A stretch of DNA of 64,000 bases. Source: Fonsecaea monophora (lineage: Eukaryota; Ascomycota; Eurotiomycetes; Chaetothyriales; Herpotrichiellaceae). A program made the position numbers and the translations under genes. The notes under the pieces were generated by a model. The model worked only from the letters and a program-made list of their open reading frames with translations. It searched no databases and had not been told where the DNA came from. The stretch covers positions 186,001 to 250,000 of the forward strand of contig NW_019173973.1 of assembly GCF_001642475.1 (NCBI RefSeq), given 5' to 3'. Shown here piece by piece: positions 53,665 through 64,000 of this stretch. Positions within the stretch are counted from its first letter, which is position 1. Each line of letters begins with the position of its first letter.

Positions 53665-55409
53665 ATGACCTTTTCCGCCCGACAGAATGTCCTGCCTATC
53701 GCAGGCTCGGTGATCCTCCGACCCACCGCCGCGATGAGTCGAGCTGCGGCGGCCAGACTGTCCGTTCACGGACCTCTTTCGTCGTCCGCTCAATGTGCGT
53801 CTGTGATCAGAATCGTCTCGGGGACTTGGAGGAGCGGTTATGATATGCCACGAGGGGCGAACTGGTATCGAAGCGGTCGCGAGATGCGGATTGCTGCTTG
53901 TCAAGAGAGCTCGTTTTCGACTTCTACGCCCGTGTCGTCGCGAGGGACTGGGGCTGGAGTTCCAGTCTTGCCGCGTTCGTCGGCTGTATCGAGGTATACA
54001 TACGCTCCCTCTCCCCTTGGTTTATTTTTATTCGGTCCCGTGTCGAGATCCGTCAGCCTTCAAAAGCGCAAGTCAGCTGACGATATGGCGTGTTGAGCAG
54101 ATCATGCCTGAAAACTCCAGAGCTCAGAAATTTGCAGAGCTTCCGTCCGACCGGCGTCATCACTGGCCGACTGTCGGATCTACGAAGCTTCTCGACGACT
54201 TCCCCGGTATCGAGGCCTGATAAGCAGCACGACTCTAGCACCAAGTGAGTGATGCGATGTTTTTCTCCCCGCCGTTCCCCTCCTTCTCTCTACGCTCTCG
54301 AGATTTTTTGGGAAATCCGTATTGCCGTTGGCACGAAGCAACCACCTATTTTTCCTTTAGAAGAGGCATCACAGCGGGTGCGAGCAACTAGAAGCCCTTC
54401 ATTTCACCTGGGTTCTAGGAAGAAGAGCACATGTTCCCAGCAGTTGGTCGCACTCTCCACGGGTTGAGTTCAAATGTATAGCCCTGCTTGGCCCAGGGGG
54501 TAGTGATTCTACACGTCCCCACCTAAAAAAACCCAGCGAGATGTACCCTTTTTATTCGGAAACATCTTGGGCAACGTCCCTTTTCTTGTCTTCCAAGCTT
54601 TGAATTGAATTTCCAATAGCTTGCTCCCTACTAACATGCCTCTTCCTCCCAGCGGCACCAAACCCTCAACGACCTCTCCACTCCCGGGCAGAAAACCCAG
54701 CACAACAACGCCGACGATCCTGCCTCCCCCACACCTCCCGCGATCCCTCACGACGCAGATGCACGAGAACATCTACACGCTGCCGAACGCGCTGACGTTC
54801 TCGCGGCTGCTCGCGGCGCCCCTGGTCGGGTACTTTGTGCTGCAGCACGAGGCGCTGATGGCGCTGGGCCTGTTCGCGTACGCGGGCATCACGGACCTGG
54901 TGGACGGGTGGCTGGCGCGGCGGATGGACGCGCAGACGGTGGTCGGCACGGTCATCGACCCGATGGCGGACAAGATCCTGATGACGACGTGCGTGGTGAC
55001 GCTGACGGCCAACGGCACGCTGCCGCTGTGGCTCGCCGTCGTCGTGCTGGGCCGCGACGTCGCCCTGGCCATCTCGGCCATCTACTTCCGCTGGATCTCC
55101 CTGCCCCCGCCCAAGACCTTCACCCGTTACTGGGACTTTTCCCTCCCCTCGGCCGAGGTCCACCCCACCGAGATCTCAAAGATCAACACCCTCCTGCAGC
55201 TTCTGCTGGTCGGCAACGCCATGCTGCTGCCCGTCCTGCCCGCGGCGTTCGTCGACGCCTGGAACCTCTGGGGCGTCATGGAGGGCTGGTACTACCTCGT
55301 CGCGAGCACGACCGTGTGGAGCGGCCTGAGCTACTTGGGCAACAAACAGGCCGTGAGGATTTTGACGAGCGAGGAACAAGCGCACAAGTCGAAAACAACA
55401 CAGGGATGA
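53665..55409 (+). CDS. CRD1: Cardiolipin synthase (CDP-alcohol phosphatidyltransferase)
   Basis: Inner-mitochondrial-membrane enzyme joining CDP-diacylglycerol and phosphatidylglycerol to cardiolipin. Exon 3 (54653-55409) is secure. Its start shows a classic 3' splice site (ctactaacatgcctcttcctcccag), so the nearest ATG (54636) lies in the intron. Phase-compatible upstream exons are 53665-53993 and 54101-54244 (donors gtatac and gtgagt), giving 409 aa with a presequence that includes LRSFSTTSPVSRPD. The CDP-OH-P motif is complete: D239-x2-D242-G-x2-A246-R247-x8-G256-x3-D260-x3-D264 (ITDLVDGWLARR, VVGTVIDPMADK). MHENIYTLPNALTFSR and SLPPPKTFTRYWDFSLPSAEV are typical of fungal enzymes. The second intron (408 nt) is long; another small exon may be hidden there. 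Confidence 0.85.
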
Positions 55410-56271
55410 GAAGTGAGGGCGAGAGGAGAGGAGAGACTGTAGAGTTGGGGTTGTCCGTACATGGGAGAGCGAGAAGAGGATGAAAGTAGTCCTTCGTCGT
55501 CATCATCATCATTATCGTCATGAACGGTAAGATCATATGTATTAGTTCGCACATCTGTGCTTGTACCATCATACTCTTTCAACGGACCCGTCCAGCCAGT
55601 ATCAAGAACATCTTCTCTTGGCCCTACAACCATCTCAACTCAAAAAGTCCCATACCTCCCTCTTTTGGTTTTCGTTTGGCTGAGTGAACAGCGATATCCG
55701 CAGCTGTGGCGGCGCTATAGTATTGGTGACGGAGCTGCCTCGGGTTGGTGTTTCGTGTATAGCTCTGCATACAGCCTCAATCAGTAGGCAGGGTTCCGCC
55801 TGGTGCCTTTACCGTCCAAGAGTCTCTAGGCAGGCCACCACTCGACAACCCCCCCTCTCCTCCCGGTGGAGCGCACGCCTTCCCAAGTAATGTCGTTGCG
55901 GATTTGAGCGTGTAGAGATAGACGTGCGTCTGTTTGAAATGACATCGCTCAAAATGACACTTTCTGTCTACAAGACGCGGCCGTCATCTCAGCTGCCTTC
56001 AAGCCCGCAGACTTCAAACGGCACATGCATGCACTCAGCGTCGAATGAGCCGGTGGCTTCGCTGAACGATCTCTGTTGTATTGGCAAAGGACTGATCTGC
56101 ATGCCGCCGCCAGCCGCAATGCCTTGCATCAGTAGGTCGACACCACGTACCGATAGGTGCATGCGGCTAAAAGCTCTGATACGGGTTCCCGGTGAATTCT
56201 CAAGGGCCAGATAGGTTTGATTCGACGGAAAAGCGGATGGAGATCCCATCAGCGGGGTGGATCGCGTCTTC
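55410..56271. other. Convergent spacer
   Basis: 862 bp between converging cardiolipin synthase and VPS45. A minus-strand open stretch at 55989-56249 could be a spliced C-terminal extension of VPS45 but is more likely 3' UTR. Confidence 0.4.
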
Positions 56272-58053
56272 TCACCTTCCTACTGCCCTGCCTAGTCTTT
56301 CTCTCGCTGACGCAGGACCCTGATCCGGCCAGCTACTCACCGCATCATCCACCTCTTCCAAGAACATTGTTGAATTAACCACGCTTGTTCCCCCTAGCAC
56401 AACTCGCACGCCCGGCACTGAAGCATTGACCTGTGCTATCATCTTGGCTTCCTCATACGTGACGCCTCCTACCATAAAGACAATGATATCCTGGGGTTTA
56501 TCTCTCGTGTGGTGTCCATCCACAAAGGGATATTGTAGTTCCTTTAGCCGGCCCTTGATGAGATTTTGGAGAGTGTTTTCCAGCCGCGGAGAGTGTTGGG
56601 TGTAGACGTTTTCAACACCCTTCAGGTTAAGGTTGCGTCGAAATTGACTAAATGGGGAGGAGCCGGACTCGAACAGGTCTGTAAAGCCGATGGCTCCACC
56701 AACGGGAGCCGGTTGAAGACTGTGATGGTATGCGAGAAGCTTGGGGATGATAGAGATCTTGTATGCAGGCACGTCGGCAATGGACGTTAACAAGTCAAGG
56801 AGAACTGGGAGAGCATTGTTAGGATTGCGTTCGTAACGAATGGCATAGAGTGCCACAAGGCGGATTTTATTGTCTGCGGGAATGCTCGGATTTTGAATGT
56901 GTTTCTGTAATGTCCTCAAATCGGCGGCATGGTTGTCGTTGCACACCAGGCTTTGTTCTAATTCTGACACATCGAGCAATAACTCGGCGGAGACTCGACG
57001 ACTGAGTTCGCTGACCAAAGTGACGTGCTTGGAAACATTGCCTGAAAGCTTTCGGAATTCTGGATAGTCTTCCACAAAGCGTTTCATATCAGCTATCGAT
57101 TCGATCTGGGCAGTGGATTTCGTGCGGCTCTGATATTGGTCGACATATTCCTTGATATTCCCGCCAAGATCGCCAAAGTTCTGATACATGTTTTTCTTGA
57201 AGAACGGATCTTGGTCCTGTGAGAGGACGATTTCCTTGAGTTCTGGACGAATATCAGGGACCGCACTCAGGTCGACTCGGCCGTTGTGAATGCCGAGCAA
57301 TTCATGGACCTGGGCTTGATACGTCCACTGCGTGAGTAATGGAGTGATTGGATCGTCTCTCCGGTCCAAGATCAACAAGAGTGGCGGGGTGTCGGTCTTG
57401 CGAAAGTCGAACAGCTGCTCCTCTTGAGTGATTTGGTAGCGAATTTCGGTCGCCAGCTTCTTAGCCATAAGACTGTTCTTTTCGTACCGTATCAATGGGT
57501 TCTTTTTGAGCGATAACAGAAGGGCGACCACCCCTTCGGTTGTTCTTTGCAAGGCATCGGTGTTCCAGACGTCTGGACTGTGGCTCCATAGCCTCTGCTT
57601 GGGGAAACCCAGGTTCAACGACATCAAGTCCGGATTGACCACAATATAATCTGCAAAGTATTCCTGGACTGCTTTTACCACTTCATGATCGTCCGCCTCT
57701 GCCAACCTCTCCAACGAGGACTTTTTGATGATATTGCTGAAGTAGATGTTGTATTCACCATACTTGGGGTCGCGCAGTTCATCGATGAGGAACTGGATCG
57801 AATCTGGTGATGGGCGGACAAAGCACAGACATCTGAGGTGACGCATGCGTTCGCGGGCAGGGTTATCGATTCGGTCAATGAGGTAGATCTGATACCGAAG
57901 GAGGGCGGATTGAGTGATTGCGGTGGATACAATGGGAACTGTCTCGGAGTCCAGCAGGAGAATTTTCATCTTTTGGCTTTGGGAAGCAGCGGCGCCTTCG
58001 CCAACCCCAGCAATCTTGGAGACATAGCCTGAGATGGCCGAGGCGACGTCCAT
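56272..58053 (-). CDS. VPS45: Vacuolar protein sorting protein 45 (Sec1/Munc18 family)
   Basis: SM protein that binds the Tlg2-type t-SNARE and promotes Golgi-to-endosome fusion. Single exon, 593 aa, ATG at 58053. Signatures: MKILLLDSETVPIVSTAITQS at the start of the domain; HLRCLCFVRPS; YNIYFSNIIKKSSLERLAEADDHE; LLLILDRRDDPITPLLTQWTYQAQVHELLGI, the SM hallmark; IRLVALYAIRYE; and IIVFMVGGVTYEEAKMIAQVN near the end. The length fits the family (~570-600). An N-terminal ~28-residue extension (ISGYVSKIAGVGEGAAA) precedes the conserved start. Near the C-terminus the codons for VSS read GTGAGTAGC, a potential splice donor; unspliced reading gives the normal-looking end SSWPDQGPASARERLG. Confidence 0.93.
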   Translation of the reverse strand: MDVASAISGYVSKIAGVGEGAAASQSQKMKILLLDSETVPIVSTAITQSALLRYQIYLIDRIDNPARERMRHLRCLCFVRPSPDSIQFLIDELRDPKYGEYNIYFSNIIKKSSLERLAEADDHEVVKAVQEYFADYIVVNPDLMSLNLGFPKQRLWSHSPDVWNTDALQRTTEGVVALLLSLKKNPLIRYEKNSLMAKKLATEIRYQITQEEQLFDFRKTDTPPLLLILDRRDDPITPLLTQWTYQAQVHELLGIHNGRVDLSAVPDIRPELKEIVLSQDQDPFFKKNMYQNFGDLGGNIKEYVDQYQSRTKSTAQIESIADMKRFVEDYPEFRKLSGNVSKHVTLVSELSRRVSAELLLDVSELEQSLVCNDNHAADLRTLQKHIQNPSIPADNKIRLVALYAIRYERNPNNALPVLLDLLTSIADVPAYKISIIPKLLAYHHSLQPAPVGGAIGFTDLFESGSSPFSQFRRNLNLKGVENVYTQHSPRLENTLQNLIKGRLKELQYPFVDGHHTRDKPQDIIVFMVGGVTYEEAKMIAQVNASVPGVRVVLGGTSVVNSTMFLEEVDDAVSSWPDQGPASARERLGRAVGR

Positions 58054-58543
58054 GTTGATTGTGTGGTTCGGTTGGAGGAGTGGGTGCGTAGGCGGGCAAG
58101 CACTGCAAGCTATCGGTACATGATGGTCATGCCGGGGTTAGGACAGAGCGGGACTAAAGCAGCCTCGAGTAGGACAAGAGGTCAAAAGGTCAGAAGGCCA
58201 GAATAGAGTTGTGTGTAATTGCAGTCTGCGTCTAGTGAACTCCTCGTGTACAAGTAGATCGGTGATCAGGGTCACGCAGAGCGAGCCTCGTCATGGTGCT
58301 AAAGTGACGACGAGGCTGCCACTCAATGAGCGCGTGGTGCCTGGCATGTGACCTGATTTGATGTCATCCTTCCATGTCCCCAAAAAAGTTTCCCCCCACG
58401 TTTCCTCATCTCTGGTCGTTTGTTGTCCCCAATACTTCCTTAGATTCCCTCGACAATGTCTGCTGTCTTCGACTGTCCACTGTCTCCCAGGCATCCTCTT
58501 GATCTTCTGTACGTTGAATAAGAAGACTGAGAAATCAACAAAG
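58054..58543. promoter_or_regulatory. Divergent promoter VPS45 / MBOAT acyltransferase
   Basis: 490 bp between two start codons of membrane-traffic and lipid genes. No ORF of note. Confidence 0.45.
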
Positions 58544-60641
58544 ATGCTGCCAGGGATAGACATTCGTGAGTTGGGCTGTTCCATCATCCCTCCGTTCAGG
58601 AGAGCTTACTGACAACCTCATCCAGCCTTTGTATGGCTCTCCAAGGCCATCGGGGCCTCTGTCGATGAGCTTAAGCTACTAGCGATCTTCCTAGCCTCGT
58701 ACCCGCTTGCAGCCATCTTGAAACGACTTCCTGACGACAAGCCACAATGGAAGAACATATTCAGCGTGGCCATCACCCTCTTCTATCTGCTCGGCGTCTA
58801 TGACCTTTGGGGGTGAGTCCTGCTTTATTACCAAGGATGTCGACGCCATCTTTACTCTTCTGTCATACCAAAGATAGACAAGCTGAGAGTACTTTGCAGC
58901 GGAACGGTTACTCTTCTCATAGACGCGGTTGGCACCTACCTAATAGCATACTATGTTGATGGCTCGTTAATGCCATGGCTGGTATTTTGTTTTTTGATGG
59001 TTCGGTCTCCCTGAACCCCCTGTCTTTCTGACATAGTTCTGACATTATTGCTCAGGGCCACATGTCAATCAGCCACATCGAACGACAAAGGATTGACGAC
59101 CCAAGTCTTGTAGACATAACGGGCGGCCAAATGGTGTTGATCATGAAACTACATGGCTTCAGCTGGAACGTGCATGACGGGAGACTCAAGGGCGAACTGT
59201 TGACTGACAATCAGAAAGACCGTGCGGTATACAAGATGCCTAACCTGCTCGACTTTGCGGGCTATGTTTTCTTCTTTCCTTCCATTTTCACCGGGCCTGC
59301 ATTTGAGGTAAGTTAGTCTCTGCTTATTCCAATGCTCAGAAACAAGACGGATGGCTCTGAAAGAAGCATGACTAATTATTACCCTATATTATGAAACTAT
59401 AGTATGCCGACTACAGACGATGGCTCGACGGAAGCATATACGATTCGACGCCAGGTAGCAAAGCAACAGCACCTCCGACCAAGGGTAAACGGCGCATCCC
59501 GCACTCGACAGTACCAGCGGTACGGAAAGCAATTGGGGGTCTCATCTGGATTGGTGCCTACCTTCAGTTTTCCCAGTGGTACAACGTCCCATTCTTCCTG
59601 TCGGACGAATACATGAAATACTCGTTCCCTTACCGGGTCTGGCTGCTCCACATGCTTGGGTTCGCCTCGAGGACAAAGTACTACGGCGTGTGGTCGCTCA
59701 CCGAAGGTGCCTGCATCATGGCCGGAATCAGCTACAATGGCATCGACGAGAAGACGGGCCAGGCGAAGTGGGACCACTTGGAGAACGTCAATCCCTGGGG
59801 GATTGAGACGGCACAGAACTCACGCGCGTACCTAGACAGCTGGAACAAAAACACCAATAAGTGGTTGCGCAACTACATCTACCTGCGCGTCACGCCCAAG
59901 GGCAAGAAACCAGGCTTCCGCGCCACACTGGCAACGTTCCTGACCTCGGCGCTTTGGCACGGCTTCTTTCCAGGCTACTACTTGACCTTTGTGCTGGCAG
60001 CGTTCATCCAAACGGTGGCCAAGAACTTCCGGCGTTATGTGCGGCCGTTTTTCCTGACGCCCGACGGGACCAAGCCGACGCAGTACAAGATCTACTACGA
60101 CGTGCTAGGCTACGTGGCGACGCAGCTGGCGTTCTGCTTCACGACGGCGCCGTTTGTGGTGTTGGGCTTCAACGACTCGCTCAAGGTCTGGGCGCGCGTG
60201 TACTTTTACACGGTTATTGGGGTGGCGGCGTCGATGGCCTTCTTCGCGTCGCCGGCCAAGCGCGCCCTGACCAAGCGTCTAGACAAACGCAACCACCCGT
60301 ACCTGCGCAAGACCATCGCCGAGGAGACTCAGTACCCGCCGACGCTAGGCCTGCCCAACGACCCAATTCGCGAGATCGACGAAGCCATCGACGAGATCCG
60401 CGCCGACATCGAGACCCGCCGGCGCCGCGGCAGCATGGTGACCATGCCCAGCGGCGAGAGCCTCAAGAACGCCATTGAGCTCAAGCTCGGCCGCAAGCTC
60501 GAGATGCCTGAGTGGAAGCTGCCCCAGGTCTTTGGTGGTGATCATCAGCAGCAGCAGAATGTCACAATGGACAAGGCTCAGGCGAGGCAAATTGCCAAAG
60601 CGGCCGCAGCGGCGACAGCAGAAGGGAAAAAGGAGAAATGA
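58544..60641 (+). CDS. ALE1: MBOAT lysophospholipid acyltransferase (ALE1/SLC4/LPT1 type)
   Basis: ER membrane O-acyltransferase that re-acylates lysophospholipids. Five exons: 58544-58565, 58626-58812, 58900-58999, 59056-59307, 59403-60641; phases agree; 599 aa. Exon 3 ends at a weak donor (gttcgg). The MBOAT catalytic histidine is H373 in TSALWHGFFPGYY. The upstream conserved block NPWGIETAQNSRAYLDSWNKNTNKWLRNYIYLR is present, as are GHMSISHIERQ, FFFPSIFTGPAFEYADYRRW and SFPYRVWLLHMLGF. Multiple hydrophobic helices are spread over the protein. The C-terminus is a charged tail ending GKKEK, a dilysine-like ER retrieval signal. The 22-nt first exon and short exon 3 hide the true start from simple ORF calling. 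Confidence 0.92.
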
Positions 60642-63553
60642 GATTTACAGCGGGGCAAAAGGTTCAACAATACGGTCCAGGGATACTAGTGGGAATGAAT
60701 GAATTTTTCGTCAGTCGACCTCTCGAGCACCAATCAATCACTTGGCGAATGTGGGAGAGATGGTGTTCTGTATTCCTTGCAGGCGCAGGCGAGCAACTGG
60801 CTTATCACTTCTATTACAGCGGAGCAATCGATATATTTGTCTGCACGAGTAATACAATTCAAGGCAATATAATGCATGATGCATCATGAACCATGAACCA
60901 CGAATTATGGATGATAGACATTAGTGGATGCGGATACCGCGTGCTATACTCCATACTGCGTACTGCATACATACGTACAGTACATACATACCCCCCAGCC
61001 CTTAGTCCCTATCCGCCTAGATAAGTAGCTAGGTAGGTAGCTAGGTAGGTAGATAAGGTACGTACCGAGTACTCCTTACTTGGCTCAGCCTTGCTGGGTG
61101 AACAGACCTGACTTGCACTGCACCGTACCGTAGCGGACTAAACTGTACGACTTGACTCGATATAATAATCACGGCAGGCACATACATACAATACATATCT
61201 GCATAGGTAGATACATAGGTACAGTAGATGACCGTAGATCGGGTGCATGTAATAAGTACATGTAAATCCTCGGTACATAAGCACATACATACATATTTGG
61301 CACCGAGTGCGGAAATGCCTGGGAAGGAAGGAAGGGCAGGTAGGTAGGTATGTAGGTACCCCTATCCACACGTAGGTGGCACTCCAACAATAACAACGAC
61401 GACGACAAGTGCAAGTACGAGGTACAAATACAAGTATGACGCTCGCTCGGTACTTGTAGAATCAGCCGAGAAAATCATACCCAGCAAAGCTTCTCGAACA
61501 AAGATCCATCTGCATATTTGTGCATACCTCGTATATCTGCACATCCCATCCACCTACTTGTCCCTACTCATACTATCTATCTATTTTGCCTTTTTTTTCC
61601 CTTGGCTGCTTATGTAGCTTACTCTCTCCAGTACCCGTGTACTTGGAGGTGCCTACCTCCTAGGGAGATAGGGTGCTATTACGTAGCGAGTACCATAATA
61701 ATACCTAGTAGTAGCGATTATTTTGCCTAGTTCAGCGTACCGCGCGCGTACTCTGTTTCCTCGTGCGGTCACATCGGTCGCTTCCTTGTCCCCTCGCCCC
61801 TTCGTCCATCTTCCGTCGTCCGTCGACCGCCTTCTGCATTCTGCCTTCTGCCTTCTGCCTAGTCTCCTCGGGAATTGGCCGATTCGATTTGCAGTCGCCG
61901 CCGTGGCCCCCGTGGTCCCCGTGGGCCCCGTGGCCCGTGACCGGGCGATAAAAGAAAATACTCGGTACAAGATCTCGACATCCCTGTTCGCTTGTGGACT
62001 GCAGAATTTGGACGGATGAAAGTATAACCTGATCGCCAACTTATAATTTTCCGGGTGGAGCATTCCCCGTTTTTGAAGCTGTACGGGTACATAGGGTGCC
62101 TGTACAAGAAGTCGTTGTAATAGTTAACTGGGGTTGTGGGAAAGACACGGTCTTCGTTGTTTGTCGGCCCGCAAAAAGCCTACGCAAAATCAACAAGACA
62201 ATCGAGAGGGGACTCTGTCAAAAGAGGTCGAGACGGCAAATGGGAAGGGGAACAGCATAACGAGACAAAGTGTCTGCGAAAAGGAGGCCGCAGACAGCAG
62301 CGCCATGAGAAGAACGTAACTCAGGAGGACTCGGAACAGATGATCAGTGCGTAAGCTTCGGCGCTCAGCCTTGAATTCTTCAACAGATGGGAGTATTCTC
62401 TACCAAGACAAGTAACCTGTCCAGCTCCAGTTATGATCGTTTTCTTGTGCCAGACACTCTGCTTTGGCGAAAATGCCTTTGTGGTCTCTTCCCTTGGGTT
62501 GGAATCTCGACCAACATCTTCAGCTCCCCGGGGATCGATTAATCCAAGAGAAAATATGCAGTTGGGACACCTTGATTTGTGCAATAATGCACTTACTCAC
62601 ATGCACGCCATCGAAAGGATTGCACTTTGCTTGATATCGATCCACAGTGAAGCTGGCAAGAGATAGCTCATAGGTTCATCTGTTGGATCAAGTTGTAGAT
62701 CGAGAACATCAGGGCATAAAATCAAAATAATGGGTTGCATAATGTGAATAATAGAGATATGGTTTCCCTGCCAGCAGGCAGTTAGGACAAGGCACACGTT
62801 TCAAAGCACAAAGAGCAAAAGAATAGCGCAGCAAAGCGTGGGGTGGTGTCCCCAGTGTTTGCAGAACAGAAACTCATTGTAAAACACCTCGTTCGTCTGA
62901 TTATGGTGGATCTTTCCAGTTCCAGTGCTCCAGGTCACAAGGGCAAGCTCAGGGCCTCAGGACGATCACTTCCACGATAGGTGTATCAGGAGTGAAGCGA
63001 TACACGTCAGGTAAACGATGCCACTGGCACCATTCATGCGCAACAAGTCATTGGCTTTCTGAGATCTTGCAGAGTCCTGCAAGACACAGCTTGTGTGAGA
63101 CAGAACACTTGAATAGTCCTGTTGTGGACATCCGGCAAGAAGAAAAGAAAAGGGGTCACGAAAGTTTGGCCGAATCTGAGGCTAGAGCACAAGTGAAACC
63201 CACGAGAGAACAAAGAGGACCCAAGCTGGCAAAAGGCGCCGAGTGTCTGCCAGCCCGAAGCTGACAACGCATGGGGACTTGGTCTGCCGAATACCTTATA
63301 GGCACATCCTGCGAGCGGTCCAAGGATTCAGTGCTTAGCCTTCTCGGTTTGACTTGAAGAGCGAGGGGAAGCGAGATCCAGAGATGTCCCTGGGATCTTG
63401 TAGTTCTGGTGCTCTTGTCTCTGTCTCTTGGCCAGTTGCCTAATAGAGAATGGTTTCAGAAAGTTGTAGCAAAGAACGAGGGCACGAGGACAAGGCCAAA
63501 CTAACAGAAACATTCAGCGTCGCCTAGAGTTGCTGGTGACTGTGGTATTGTAG
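60642..63553. other. Long repeat-rich intergenic region
   Basis: 2.9 kb. 60960-61140 and 61180-61370 are dense in GTAC, TACATACA and TAGGTAGGTA tracts, including a perfect GTACCGAGTAC at 61062-61072 and partial copies at ~61448, ~61688 and 61959-61968. TTCTGCCTTCTGCC repeats lie near 61840, and CCGTGG/CCCCGTGG repeats near 61905-61935. Open frames are low in coding character. Upstream exons of the right-edge gene may lie at about 63380-63530. Confidence 0.5.
61021..61072 (+). repeat. TAGGTAGGTAGCTAGGTAGG / GTACGTACCGAGTAC low-complexity block
   Basis: Tandem AGCTAGGTAGGT units (about 61027-61052) directly followed by a GTACCGAGTAC copy. Similar TAGGTAGGTA runs occur at ~5796, ~22838 and ~61338. 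Confidence 0.7.
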
Positions 63554-64000
63554 CAAAGCCTTTTCTTTCTCTGGTGCAGGTGACCCAGACGGAGAGAGGC
63601 CTAGATCAGTCGCTGACTATGTTCGTTCTTGTGCAGATAAGCTTCGCCTGGAGCTGCTCGTAGATGCAGTGGAAGCTAGACGACAGATACGGCAGACTCT
63701 TGCTTGGTACGTGGACACCTTGAAGCTCAGGGGGACAGTGACTAACCGAAATGCAACATCTGGTGGCTGTTGGTCCCCGGACACTCGACACTCGATGAGG
63801 TTGCTTAGGAGTGCCGGGAATGTTGAATCCGCGCATGCATTGGACTCCGCTCTTCGAAGAAAAGCAATCATCACAGACCCAGAGCACCGACCACTCAATG
63901 TCGTGGCTACCTCTTGCCTCCAGGGCACGTTCGCACCAGACAAGGGCAATCTTGTCGGGTCAGATGTCGCAGGCGGAGACTTCTCGGTTGCCAATCCAAC
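63554..64000 (+). CDS. Partial unrecognised gene running off the right edge
   Basis: A plus-strand frame stays open from about 63540 to the window end (about 150 codons). It starts after a possible 3' splice site (attgtag at 63547-63553) and reads SGAGDPDGERPRSVADYVR, then a helical charged segment KLRLELLVDAVEARRQIRQTL, and later DPEHRPLNVVATS. A strong internal donor (gtacgt at ~63700) with a ctaac branch site suggests further splicing. No domain recognised. The opposite strand also has a long open frame (63617-63994), so strand is not certain. Upstream exons, stop and product are unknown. Confidence 0.33.

Noticed and set aside
54621..54652. Start of cardiolipin synthase at 54621 or 54636
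   Set aside because: 54621 is TTG and 54636 lies in the branch-point/acceptor sequence of an intron; no presequence results.
55989..56332. Spliced C-terminal extension of VPS45 using the GTGAGT donor
   Set aside because: The unspliced end looks normal for the family and length is already typical; the extension has no conserved features.
63617..63994. Minus-strand 125-codon frame at the right edge
   Set aside because: Ser/Ala/Arg-rich composition typical of an antisense shadow; the plus strand shows a more helix-like coding frame and splice signals. Not fully excluded.
1..64000. tRNA, rRNA and transposon scan by eye
   Set aside because: No convincing T-loop (GGTTCRANNCC) with matching acceptor stem, no reverse transcriptase or transposase motifs, and no long terminal repeats were seen; a tRNAscan or repeat-library search was not possible.

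Overview
The window is nuclear DNA from a filamentous ascomycete (Pezizomycotina). Most genes carry short GT-AG introns of about 47-65 nt with CTAAC/CTGAC-type branch points. The tryptophan synthase is a fungal-type alpha-beta fusion. A HET-domain gene, a NACHT-ankyrin gene, a Zn2Cys6 regulator and a fungal bZIP-DUF3425 regulator are present. TAGGTAGGTA-rich, GTAC-rich low-complexity spacers fill several intergenic regions. I cannot name the genus. I saw no tRNA, rRNA, intact transposon or CRISPR array.

Layout. 0-9 kb: a small tail-anchored-like protein (left edge), mitochondrial acetylornithine aminotransferase (ARG8), a DUF1989 enzyme diverging from a Zn2Cys6 regulator, and a secreted beta-lactamase-like serine hydrolase. 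9-16.2 kb: a membrane protein of unknown function, a HET-domain gene, and a second membrane protein. 17-22 kb: bifunctional tryptophan synthase, a stretch that looks like a broken gene, and a trichodiene-synthase-family terpene synthase. 23-34 kb (metabolic): SDR, MFS sugar transporter, small membrane protein, seven-exon acyl-CoA dehydrogenase, aldo-keto reductase. 34-47 kb: epsilon-COP, bZIP regulator, two F-box-like or orphan proteins, mitochondrial leucyl-tRNA synthetase. 47-61 kb: NACHT-ankyrin NLR-like gene diverging from mitochondrial MTO1/MnmG, cardiolipin synthase, VPS45, and an MBOAT lysophospholipid acyltransferase. 61-64 kb: repeat-rich spacer and the 5' part of an unrecognised plus-strand gene that runs off the window.

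How they work together. This is mostly a housekeeping neighbourhood with accessory genes interspersed. Four products act in mitochondria (ARG8, LeuRS, MTO1, CRD1) and three in membrane traffic or lipid metabolism (epsilon-COP, VPS45, MBOAT). The two amino-acid biosynthesis genes, ARG8 and tryptophan synthase, each have one perfect TGA(C/G)TCA element upstream of the start, the binding site of the Gcn4/CPC1 general amino-acid control regulator. The accessory genes (HET, NACHT-ankyrin, terpene synthase, DUF1989/Zn2Cys6 pair, beta-lactamase-like) do not form one recognisable biosynthetic cluster.

Several simple longest-frame readings are wrong. Introns move the starts of MTO1 and cardiolipin synthase, and the HET, NLR, acyl-CoA dehydrogenase and MBOAT genes must be spliced to give continuous products. 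All exon joins given here were checked by hand for reading-frame phase; none has been tested against transcripts.
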